DNA of 33,167 nucleotides from positions 53,214-86,380 of the forward strand of contig NAOQ01000177.1 in the NCBI GenBank assembly GCA_002751075.1, written 5' to 3'. The notes beneath the pieces are model-generated. The model ran no database searches and was not told the origin of the DNA. It saw only the letters and a list, made by a program, of their open reading frames with translations. This DNA is from Ichthyophonus hoferi (taxonomy: Eukaryota > Opisthokonta > Ichthyosporea > Ichthyophonida > Ichthyophonidae). Positions 1 to 17,198 of the stretch are shown piece by piece; positions within the stretch are counted from its first letter, which is position 1; every line of letters begins with the position of its first letter. The position numbers were made by a program, and so were the translations under genes.

Positions 1-120
1 AGAAATAAATAATAATAGTAATAATAATTAGTAATAGTAATAATAATAATAATAATAATAAAGATAATAGTAATCATAATAAAATAGTAACAACAATAGT
101 AATTATTATTATTTGTAATA
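1..120. repeat. AAT/ATA trinucleotide-rich tract
   Basis: Degenerate AATAAT/AATAGT simple repeat, most regular at about 41-60. It lies in the intron downstream of the last visible GT49 exon (donor GTATGT at 130-125). Confidence 0.8.
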
Positions 121-130
121 ACATACATAC

Positions 131-3100
131 CCTCCACAGTGCATTTGACATTCGCTGGTTGTCTTCTGATTGGCTTATCCCAGTGGCATTGTGCGGGATA
201 TCCACTAAAAACACATCAGAGAGTACAAAGAACCTGTAACCGCCTGCATGCATTTCCAATGTCTTTTTGTGATTGAATGGGTTCATATGAATGTGTACAT
301 AATTAGTATTATTGTCATTACTGCAATTATTTTTATTATTACATATTCCCATGTTAATTGTCAAGTTCATAGCATTACCATAACACATATACATATAGAC
401 GTCTTAATACTGCTTATGGCGTACTACTTCAATATACATTTCACGGATTCTTCCTCACCTCTAGAGAGAGAGAGACCACTAATACACATATATTTATGCA
501 TAAGCCGTTTGCTATATTAATATTAATATATACACGATTTCCTCCCAATCACTTGACGCTAGTTACCTGTTGTGCAAAGTTACCACCTCGATCTACAAAC
601 TTGTCAGCAAACATAGGAATAGGAGTTCGGGCCACATAATACGGTTCGAACCGCATCGTATAAAGTACCTCATATATTCTAGGTGAACTGTAGGTGCAGG
701 TATATGATTGGATAAGGCAAGGATTAAGGTCATTAAAATATATACATAGATATAATACAGATTGTTATGTGCAGGGTGTGGTGCATGGGTTCGTTAGGAT
801 AGATATACAATAGGGTATAATAGATAGGTATACAGTAGGGTATATCCCACTAGAAAAAAGAGGAACAACATGGGAATGAAATATATGAAAAAAATATACA
901 TACGTTGCTTGAGCCCAGAACAAATGATTGGTAGGCATATATGCAGGTGGGAAATACATATGCATTGGTTGCGCCTCCTTTTTCATCATTGCCTTAACTA
1001 GTTCCCTTCGTTCAATTACATTGCATTGCTCTTTATCTGGGGGATATACATGATATATCAGCCATGTTGTGGCTTATAATATGTCGTACTATAATCCATA
1101 CTACACTATAATCCAATCACTACATTACATTATATTTTAATACATTGTACTATTCCATACAATATAGTAAATTGCACACCTTGGGATAACTTCATTTTCT
1201 GGAGGGTTTCCGGCTGCATTTCAACGGCAGGAGGAATGAAGGCATAAAGACCTGCATAGCAACGGTCAAATAAACTATATAATACAACATATCTAAATAG
1301 ATACATATATATATATGCGTGTACCGTAATTTAAACTGATATTTACGGTAACATGAAAATTAAAGCCTATAGCAATCACATAAGTGTAGGTATTATAATA
1401 TGTATGGTATTAGGTATGTGTATTTCTGATGGTAGGATAGTATACACGTTTGTGACCACATCCTATACATGATTTATATCCAATACTCACCAGGACAGAC
1501 ACCTTCCGCAAAACTCTGTTGAGCCAAGGCATACTCCGCTTCCCCCACAGACTGTATAGAATAGTCATTAGCCTTACATGGAATGGCCAATAGTTTCATA
1601 TAAAATAGTCATTAACACAATTAAGATAATTATGGTTGGTCCTATATTGATTATGACAAAAATATGTAGATAGAATATTGGCTATAACAGAAATGATAAG
1701 GAATACAACATCCGAAAAAACTATATTTTAAAATACCAACGTATGTTAGCAATTAGTCTACATATATAGTAGCAAACTCTTATATCTATATAAGGTAAAT
1801 TCGATTAGATTGGATTTCCTTATAAAATACTTAAAACACAAGCCCTATATAATATAACTACACAATACTATCATATACCTGTAACATTATACTCAACCTA
1901 TAACACAACCCCTACCTTTGCAAATACAGCCATACAACCGCTTGGCATATTATCTATATCGACTACCATCACTAGGCTAGTAGGAATGTTCTGCAGGGCT
2001 ATATTACGAAGCATATTAACTGGATAGTGGTTGTCTGCCATACAAGGGGATAAATAGTTAGATGAGGATGCATGTAATCTTAACGTAATTTTTAAAATAG
2101 AATAAGGAATATTCATTGATAAAGAGTGGATATATGGGTGTGGTTTTATTGAGTGTCTTAAGAAGTGATAAGGCACGTAAACATGATTAAAAATTAAAGT
2201 AGAATAGTAATAAGTTGATAAGAAGGGGCAAATAAAAAGAGATAAGCAGACTGGTTAATTAGCGGCACGAGCTAATATAAGAACAGACGTGGGTAAAATA
2301 ATAGTACACATTATGTAAGATGATAAGATAATAATACCTTATTAGTTAGAGAGGGCATAAATAAATCCAGTAATATTTGCATGCATCTTAATCTAATCTA
2401 ATTGGGAGACACCTATATATAGTAATATAAAACCTCGCATCAATGGCTGCTTATCTTATCCTATTCTCTTTCATTTGTCACTTTCTATTATTATCACCCA
2501 CTATATATATCTAAAAACAACGGTATATGTATATATTATTACTATACAAACATTACTACTACTATTACTACCACTATTACTCTGTAATATAACATCCCTA
2601 TATACATATATTGTTACTATATATACCTTTCATAGGACATCTAGGATGACGATAGTGGTCCATACGAATGGCCTCTAATAGGGAGAGGAATTGCTCGGGT
2701 AGAGGGCCATACTGGTTAAAGCCACTGCATACTACATCTTGCTTAGGGCAGTCCTCCAGTGACCCCCCATGACCTACACAGGTAGGTTGACACTTGTATA
2801 GGTACTGGTAGAGCATAGCGGTGGCGTGAGCATTAGAAACAGTATAAGGTATAAAGGCTATATAGGGTATAAGGTATACAGGGTATAAGGTAGGCAGGGT
2901 ATAATATAGGGGAAAAGGTATATAGGGTATAGGTAGAGTTGATATATATATGAATGGATCTGTATCTGTGTATATATGTTGGTGCGTGGTTATTAGGTAT
3001 GGTATATGGACAGTGTATAAAGCAAGGTAGGTCACTGGTCAATAAATATATGCACAGTATATGATTCGTGATTATATATAGGTGTGTTGTGATTGGTAGA

Positions 3101-6100
3101 TCTAGAAATATATATATATATAATGTTATACAACAATAATACAACATATAAAGCTATTTATAAGGTAGTCTCAGGGCCATATATTATTGGCACAAGATTA
3201 TGAAAGCATTTACCTGACCCCCCCATATTGTGACGTCATCGGGAAACTCGTATCCTTCGTCTAAGAATGCCTTCCTTTCATAGAGCGAGAGGGGAGAGCC
3301 GCATCCTGTTAGAAAAAGATTCGAGTCATTATGAAGTAGGGTAGTAAAGGTAGATAATAGGATAATGATATAATAATAAAATAGAATAATAGAGTAATAG
3401 TGTGATAATATGATAATACAATAGTATATTGGTAAAACGGTATAATAGTTTAATAGTAAAATAGCATAATAATAATAATATCATAGTATAAAAAATATAA
3501 TAGTCCATGGCGCTATAGTAAAAATCGTGTAAAGCTATAATGATATGATATTATAATCAATAAAATAAAATAGACTGGATATACATGTGCGTGGTTTTTC
3601 ATTCTACCAATGTGCATAAACGTTTAAAATTATATACGTCAATAAAATTGTGATATTACGTATATAGAAATAATTCCACAATACCTGTAATATTCTTGTG
3701 TTCTATTGGTCGTCGCAGCACCAGGTGGATATCCACATACTGTTGAATGATTGGTGTAGATTCTATGGTGCGTTCCTGTATGTATATATTATGTATGATG
3801 AATATAAACAAGTTATATAGTGCATACGTGATGGTAATATATATATATATATTTAAAATATAGCTAACCAATGAGAATCAAAAATAGCCTGTTAAAATAA
3901 TTTTATAAAGTTATTTAAATCAATATAAGCTACAGAAATATATATAATAGTGTTTCTGGGTATGATAATATTATTAAGATCAAGCCAATCCTAGATGATG
4001 ACAGAAATCAAGGTGCCAGTAATACGAAGGAAAATTAAATATATAAATACATGTTTGTATGCGTATGTATGTATGTATGTATATATGTATCACCACATAA
4101 ACAGGAGAAAACATTACGTATACATACATACATACCAATATAGCTATTTGATCATCACTATCCAATAACAAGGCAACAGATACAGGGCCCCTCCACCGTT
4201 CAGCCAATGGTTTAATGTGTTCTATTCGATTCCATGACCCTATAAGGGATATGATTGGTTAGCTTAGGCATATTGTCCTTGTATTGTAAATCTATCTGTT
4301 TATCAGATATTTACGGAACAGTATGCTATATATATATATTATATCATATATTATTAATATATGCATCAACGGCTGTCATGCCTGTGTGATATAAGCCACA
4401 TAAAGAATGATTCTGGTGTATTTTACACATAGAGTATTCTAGGATGTGGTAAGATTCAATATGGTATTTTATAATCAGTTATGGGTAAACATGATGTTTC
4501 TGTGTGACCCTATTGGCTAACCTTACATTCAATAAACAGTATATATTAGCTCATAATTTTCTGTTTAATTAATCCAAGCAGTTTAATTGGAATATCGACT
4601 CGGTCTACGCGGGTGAGACTTGGCATTGGTTAATACAGTTAATCAGAACATTAGAACATTAGTTGTAAAAATATATGATATTGAGTAATTTCTGATAGAA
4701 TTTTTTATTTAGTACATATATATGGAAATAAAATCAAACACACCAATTACCTACACATATTATAAATACATTATTACAAAATAAAATATTTATTTGATAA
4801 TAATACGATATAATAGTATGCTATATTTACTATCTTGGCCCTTAACAATTTAAGGCAGAGTATGGTTGTACATATATCCCATATATATCTTATATACTTT
4901 ATATATTTTACATATTCTCAAATTTAGTATCAGATTTTCATTGTACTATCCACGTTAATATCATTTCCAACTAGAAATTTTCCAAAGAAATATCTGATAT
5001 TATATATATAATATAATATAATCTATATATAATGTGCATATATTCAAATAGATGTAGCCTGATAAACCATATATAGTAATCACACTCACCCTGGGTGGCC
5101 AATGAAACATGGGTCTGCCTGGCCTGACTAGATTTTAAATCTTTTTCTGTAGATAGTAGATATGAGTAAGAAATAGTATGACATAGTAAAATATAGTATG
5201 ATTGCTGCTGCGTTACAATGAATATATATGATTATTATATTATATTACATTACAATATGGTATGAAATATTATATTATACTATACTATGCTATATCATGC
5301 CAGAATATACACTAGTATACTATATTATACTATGCTAACCTATACTAAACTAAACTATACAACATTATACCACATCTGATCCTATTTTATAATAAACATA
5401 CAGATAATATCATAACACATACCTCTATAATGTGCTGTGGCCATAGACGTGTGATAGAACGGACGAATCAGATAGGTTTGTTCACGCACGACATGTGTGA
5501 GCCAATCATTACCTTTCATTAAAGACTGGGTAAAATCTGGTACACCCGTGTCACAGATCCTAGTATCTACAAGTCAGTATTTGAGTCAATATTATACTGT
5601 TATTTAATGTAAGGTATTATAACATATATGTCAAAACCAATGTCTTACTAACCAATAGAGAGCCTTATTCGGGAACAGATTGGATTGGGTTAGGACTACT
5701 CAACTGGATAAGGAAGCAAAATAGATACTTATTATAATAATAATATATATATATATGTGGGTGTGTATGTGTGTGTTCATGGTAAACGCCGTGCATAGTT
5801 CTATATTATGTCATATACTATATTCCATCCAATTATATCCTACTATAGTCTCTCATATCACAAAATGTAATATTACATAGTGCTATCTTATATATCATAT
5901 CACTTTATATTCGACTATAATCTATTATCTCATGCCATATCATAGCCTATCTTACTCTATCCTATGTCTATGATATATTTTTATGACACATAACTATATA
6001 CAAATACGCCCTAGTCCAATTAATAATTAATCCTAATACGACCTTTCAATGATGTGCTCCCGTAGCACAACACGGTATGATCATCGTTATCTCTTATCAA

Positions 6101-8189
6101 CACTCGCCCAGGACTATGAGCATAGCAACCATCATTGGGCTCATTGATTGGCTATAATAAACACAAGGTAAGTAGATAAGAAATGATATTAAAAAAAGAT
6201 AAAGATAGAAAGAAGTGAATAGGATAGGATGGGTTAATATGTTATGTGATGTAAGATAAGACCAAACAATATAAAAACAACAATCACACACACACCATGC
6301 CCATTTAACTATAACGCTAACAATAAGTGCATATAAAATATAGGTCCTTGTGTGTACCTATATGTAGCTGTTGCCATATAAATCATATTTACAAGTAGTA
6401 TGATTGGTAGAAGTGACAGATATCGATGATTCCAAAATATAATAATCTTGGTAATCTGATAATTGGATAGTAGACAATGACCAAGCATATTGGGCAAGTA
6501 AACCAAATTGAAAATTAAAAGACATTGAAATAAATTTAAAATTAAGCAAGTTTTTAAAGATAGGAGGAGCCTATAGTATGGCAGCAATTATATAGTACAT
6601 GCACATACCACAGATGGTTGTGAGAGAGTCGGGTCGATAGGCTGGGTTAATAAAACAAGCTTGGATATATGATGGCGGGCATTTATATTATCATCTACAG
6701 CTATGATGTCATTCGTTTTACCCTTAACCGGAAACCATTCTGGATGAATAGGAAAATATGGAAAGGCTTGGGTAATGGGGTGGCTTAGGTCGTAGACTGC
6801 ATGTATGTGAAGAATTAATGGGAAATTGGTCAGAGTTGTAGAATGATTGATAGATGGAAGAAAAGAAAGAAAGAGAGAGAAAGAAGTGAAAGGAACGACA
6901 GTGCCAGTACTGGATATTGGTAGTATGTGTTTATCTATTCTTTCATATGTGTAGCTATAAAACATTAATTATATATATGGGTCCGTATATTTATGATTTA
7001 ATCTTATATAATATAATATAATGTTAAGTCTCTAAAGGCTATATGCATGTGTATAACCAGATAATAAAAATATAGTCAATTAAAACATTAAAAACAAATG
7101 TGTAAAAGCAATAGATCATTACGTTTATATATACCAATATGAAAGTACATATTCACACAGCAATGCACATAGTATACATAATTCCGTTCTGCATGTACAC
7201 CCATGACATATATACAAAGGTTTATCGTATTTATCATACATACTGTTTATACCATGAATGGGCTCTATATGGCTTATATAAAATATATATTATATTATAC
7301 TATACTACTTTATACTATACCATACTATGTTATACTATATCATACTATATTGCACTGTACCATACTACAGCATACTATATAATATTACATTAGATTATAC
7401 TATACTATACTATAATATACTCCACCATACTATATTATACTATAATATACTATAATATACCGCATTATGGTATACTATACTATATCATATTATATTATCC
7501 TATACATATGAAATACTATATTAATAATATTAATGCCATCTCGTAACTTAGTCAATCCTCATGCTATCCTTTCTAGATTTATATAAGTAGTAGTGTTATG
7601 TACTACAGCTATGAGTCGCATAGCAATATATAGCATAAAATATAATACAGTATAGTACACTTTAGTATACTGCATTACAATGTATAATATAGTATGATAT
7701 GAAATAGTATAATATAATATAATGTGTAGTATAATATAACATATAAGAAAATATAATACAAATTAATATAAAATATAAAATGCAAAACAATATAACAGGA
7801 TATAACATGCTATAACATAATATGGTGTAGTATAAATATTACCTACCATACCATAGTAAAACTCCAATGACTATTAAGGCAACCACGCGGCCCCATCGCA
7901 CGCCATGAAGAATATAGTGGCTGCGCATGGCTTTCCCTATACCAATAATATACAAACACACCGCTGCTATGAAAACACTCCAGGCACCATAAAGAAGGGG
8001 TTGAGTAAGCTTAACAATTAACTGGTTAAATCAAAAGTAATAATTGTATTTTTAGTAGGGGTAAATGACCAATGTGCTATACCTGGAAATACTTGGGGGT
8101 TTCAATAAAAATATTCGAATGATTGTATTTTGTATGGGAAAATGTGGGTGGGCTACCTCCCTCCCCTCTTTTTCCCTCCTTGGTTGTCA
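131..8189 (-). CDS. LARGE-like glycosyltransferase (GT49), 17 exons, both ends incomplete
   Basis: Likely a Golgi type of glycosyltransferase (Glyco_transf_49, the LARGE/B4GAT1 family, which extends xylose-glucuronate glycans). Exons from 5' to 3' on the minus strand: 8189-8083, 8021-7847, 6796-6609, 6151-6043, 5695-5653, 5559-5423, 5146-5090, 4239-4136, 3775-3685, 3305-3214, 2804-2627, 2034-1916, 1551-1491, 1251-1180, 1036-904, 687-567, 262-131. All have GT..AG borders and matching phases, giving about 639 codons. Seen in order: hydrophobic segments at about 44-64 and 80-97 separated by a basic stretch; THVSLATQGSW then LAERWRGPVSVALLL (the LARGE GT49 start); a Cys-rich insert (about 338-426); HYPVNMLRNIA then VVDID (the DxD metal site); FEPYYVAR; MHAGGYRFFVLSD; DIPHN. 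The first exon enters with two bases (TG), so either a split ATG or more upstream exons precede it. The last exon lies beyond base 1. The 43-nt exon and its GTTAGT donor, and the GTCGTA donor at 6042, are the weakest joints. Confidence 0.88.
4461..4690 (+). repeat. Dispersed repeat copy, possible solo LTR remnant
   Basis: Shares ordered blocks with 32881-33115 in the same orientation, among them GGTATTTTATAATCAGTT, GTAAACATGA, ATTCAATAAA, TAATTAATC.AAGCA and AGAACATT. The copies are clearly diverged, so this is an old interspersed repeat. The other copy lies beside copia-like coding remains, so this one may be an isolated LTR or LTR piece sitting in the GT49 intron between the exons at 4239 and 5090. 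Its ends cannot be fixed by eye. Confidence 0.55.
5216..5400. repeat. Degenerate TATAC/TATAY pentamer array
   Basis: Runs of about 5-bp units (TATAC, TATAT, TATGC) within a GT49 intron. The same style of array recurs at 7268-7505, 7620-7840, 22395-22620, 26130-26230, 28935-29060 and 30565-30845. Confidence 0.6.
7268..7840. repeat. Degenerate TATAC and TATAG pentamer arrays in GT49 intron
   Basis: A dense array of TATAC-type pentamers (about 7268-7505) is followed by a TATAG/AATAT-type array (about 7620-7840), both in the 1.05-kb intron between GT49 exons 2 and 3. Apparent Tyr/Leu-rich open frames here are repeat translations and were not called as genes. Confidence 0.65.
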
Positions 8190-9500
8190 CTGTAATAAAG
8201 AAAGAAGACTACTATGATAAAAACGTAATTGCTTAGTAATAGGACTGATTAATAAATAGTACATGATATTGTTCAAAACTATTGTTGTAAATTATTGGCA
8301 TTTTACATGTTTAAAGTGCTAATAAATTTATAAGATAATTGAACTTCATACGTTACTAAAAAAAAAGAACACAATATAATATCGAGTATCTCGAGCCAAA
8401 ATGATTGAGATTAGTTTTGCTGTATTATTAGGCAATTATAACAATTATGTGTAGCCTTGGAAATAGTTAGTGCGCTTTATCTATTGGTGGAGGATGACAA
8501 CGGTCTACGATCTAGAAAAGATCTGTGAATATCACAAGTTTTTTGTATTTACATAGTAAGGATTTATTAACATTAAAATAAAATATTTATTTTTACCGCT
8601 ATATGTAACAGCCCAGTTTTTTTTTTTTTTTTGAATGAAAATATGAAGACTTTTTCTTATCTGTTTTTTGTTATTATATATTGTACTAGTTAACTACACT
8701 GCTATCAAAATTGAACCAGCCAATGCTAGAGATCATTCAACTTTACACTAAACCTGGGTGGTCCAGATAGCACAGAGCTTAGGCATCCTGCCTATGGCAA
8801 GTCTGGTTGACTTGTCTAATAATAAAAATATGTCTTAGCATATCTGTACGTATATGCAAAGGGAAATGTTAAAACGCCTCTTAATTTGTTTTTCTTTCTC
8901 TTTCTAAACGAATATAGGTCACAGGAACGCTCATACCTACTTATTATTCCCAGCACTATTTCTTAGCCAATGAGGCCTAAAGCAATAGTTACATCAAGAG
9001 TTAGAATCTACTCTCATTCCTTCTGTGAATAATTCAAATAAAGTACGATGTGGTAAAGTGTAGGCTTTTTATTTTATTGTTCTGTCTTACTCTATCTTGG
9101 CTTTAAGAACCAGCTTATTTGGCAATTTTTATTTTAGCAACAACTATTTATTATAAACTATTCTATATAAAAAAAAGACTGTAAAGTTGATGCGCTGCTC
9201 TGAAAATGTACCACGTATTGATACACAAAAATATAAAGCACTCAATATATAAATAAGAACAAAACTAAAATTGGAGGTGCTAAAAACTATTGGCTTGACC
9301 TGTGATTGACATCTAAATTGAAATCAAGTAGAACTAAACTAAACAAACAGATTGGATTGGGAAATGGTCCAAGCATGGGGTCCTAAATAGGTTACTGACG
9401 GTTGCTATCTAGTAAATATCTTTAAGGGAAAGTTAAAAAATTACATAAATGGCATTATCGATTGGTAATGAAATAACTTGAATTGGATCACAGATAATAC
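8190..9500. other. Upstream region or 5' introns of the GT49 gene
   Basis: About 1.3 kb of AT-rich DNA with a poly-T run (8617-8632) and a tRNA-like patch (8752-8816). No exon that fits the phase at 8189 could be identified with confidence. It should hold the GT49 promoter or the missing 5' exon(s). Short splice-bounded pieces near 8925-8980 and 8487-8528 were considered and left uncalled. Confidence 0.4.
8752..8816 (+). repeat. tRNA-like segment (possible SINE head or tRNA pseudogene)
   Basis: An A-box-like stretch (GATAGCACAGAGCTTAGG) is followed about 26 bases later by a degenerate B-box-like stretch (TGGTTGACTTG). No good anticodon stem or acceptor stem pairs, so a functional tRNA is unlikely. 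A second tRNA-like patch in the same orientation is at 32352-32410. Confidence 0.3.
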
Positions 9501-9565
9501 CTCGGCTTGAACCTTGCATCCATCTTGATATCATCATTTGTATCCTCTCTTCCGGCTAATCTAAT
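9501..9565 (-). CDS. Orphan coding-like exon between kinase and GT49 genes
   Basis: Good splice borders flank 65 nt: an acceptor ending in CCTACAG and the donor GTATTA. The open frame reads IRLAGREDTNDDIKMDARFK and then Pro (21 codons plus 2 bases). The hydrophilic composition is unlike the surrounding AT-rich DNA. An internal ATG at 9523-9521 would give MDARFKP. It could be the 5' coding exon of the GT49 gene, but its exit phase (2) does not match the entry phase of the exon at 8189, so at least one linking exon would be missing. No homology is recognised. Confidence 0.42.
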
Positions 9566-9671
9566 CTGTAGGTTGGTTAATAAACTACTTATTCCAACAT
9601 AGAAAAATATAATGTAAACCCAACTAAATATGAAGAATATTTGTTCTCTGTCACTAGTAGCGTCGTGGCAT

Positions 9672-15122
<5,451 letters not shown>

Positions 15123-17198
15123 CTACTGTGTTAGGTTAGTGTGTCAGGCAAGCAAAAAATAAAGGGGAAGGAAATGAAAGAAAATACATAAAAAACAAAG
15201 AGGAAGGAGAAAATAATAATAGTGATTTTAAATTCAAATACAGACTGGATAATGACCCGATGATGATGGCTAGTGGATCAGATTATCAAGGCCGCATCTG
15301 ACTTGGCTTAAAAACTTCCGTTTCTATACTAATAATGTAAAGATAGTAAAGATATTTGATATTTATAATTTACATTATGCACAGGTTACAAAAGTTACAA
15401 AGTAGCGGCAAAAACTGTCAAACTAAAAATAGAAAAGCATATCTATGAAAAAATATATTGCTGTTAATTTAGTATACAAGATATAAATAGAATTTTCTAT
15501 GCGTATGCATTCCCTGATACGCAACTACATTAAGAATATTAAATATTTTTTGGAGTGTTAGTATTTTTTTTTAATATAGTAAATGGAAAGAAACTTTTAT
15601 TGCATATGTCTGTACAGTGAAGTTTAATTGACATATCTAAAAGAAAAGCGTGCAAATACATAGATGGTTATTTTTTATATTTATTTTATAATACAATTTA
15701 ATTGACGCAAGTGTTAGCATGGCCTGTAATGGTTTTATTAATTATATCTCGTACAGCATTGAGAGTAATTGTTTTGGCTAAAGGTGTGCAATTTGGCTTA
15801 TATTAATCACGTTCATAACAGTCAACAACTTATAAACACTTGAAAATATTTATTTTACGTACTGCCAAAGTGGAGATTTTAAGTTGGCAGGTAGTAAAGC
15901 GTTATTGCTTGTTACATTTATGAACAATAGCCCAATTTTAAATGCTACTGGATTATCTATTAATAGATTTTTTTATATGGACTATATATATAAATGTGTT
16001 TCAATCAATCAGATAGAATTCTTTTATTTATTTACAGACTATTCATCGACTGTAAAGTAAGATTTGATGATAGTAATGCTAAAGGAAATCAAATAAAGAG
16101 TCGTGTAAGTTCTAATCAGAGATATGCGGATGAGTTTCTATTATAATTATATTGTTTATTTGGCCTATAGGAATGTTTCATTTACAATAGTGACTAATAT
16201 AAATATATATTTGGCAAACAACCAATATTGAGACAAGTAAAACGAAGTAAAATATTAGGTTGCTAATTCTAATTTTTTTAAAAAAATTTAAGCAAACTAA
16301 TCTTAGAGTAAACCATTTTTGATTTTTGAAAAGTACTAGTATATTTTTAATTTTACACATATATGTTATTATAATATTGCAAAGTATACACGTTATTTTT
16401 CCATCCTATCAACCCAGATGAATGAGATAACAGTTGTTAAACATTGCTTTAATAAAATTAATTAACAGGCGAATGCCAAGTTCAAAAGTTAAAAGTCTTC
16501 CAATTTTTACTATGGTGGATATTATAATTAATTTGAAAAAATGATTCTGTATACTTGGATCAAAAATTTGCATAAATTAACAATGATTAATTCAATTATC
16601 AGTTGCTCAAGTTATCATCAATAATGCAATATTTTTAAAAGCGGCATCGTATGTAATGTACCGCTTAATTTAGTAATAATGCTACTGTACACTTTTGCAC
16701 CGATTCTTAAAGGAGTTTGTATCACTAGAAATATGGAATGATCTTTCCCAATCTATTAACAAAACCATAATTTTATTTGTTGTCCTATATTTTTTAAGAA
16801 TTATTTTGATAATAAACTATTAAACTCTATTCAATTTAGAAAATAATACATGGTTTTTGAACTAAAGAACCCAAGTTGGTAGTTTATTATCTGAGTAAAT
16901 GCAAACATTCACTAAAGTCATACTTTACATGTCTTTAATGTCAACACGGTGTGTAAAATATAATATATAACTACGGGTTTCAAATATTTTTTCTTAATAA
17001 GAAAGAGGCTAAGAGCTCAATTTAATAAAATATTGGTTACAGAGCTTTATATGAAACTGTGTTCTGTCTCTAATGTTTAGTTGTACTAAGTAGATGTTTG
17101 TCACTAAAGAAGTTTTATAGCATAGATAGTACGAAATTCTAATATATATATATAAATATACACTATATTTGAAAACCTAGCCACAAAATACTACATAC
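15123..17198. other. Very AT-rich non-coding region (likely kinase intron)
   Basis: About 2.1 kb between the first core kinase exon and the nearest micro-exon. No open frame with coding character, RNA gene or clear repeat was seen. It contains poly-T/poly-A runs and TTTAAAA-rich stretches. Confidence 0.5.

Noticed and set aside
7139-7393. An 84-codon Tyr-rich plus-strand frame.
   Set aside because: It is mostly TATAC array inside a GT49 intron and has no coding signature.
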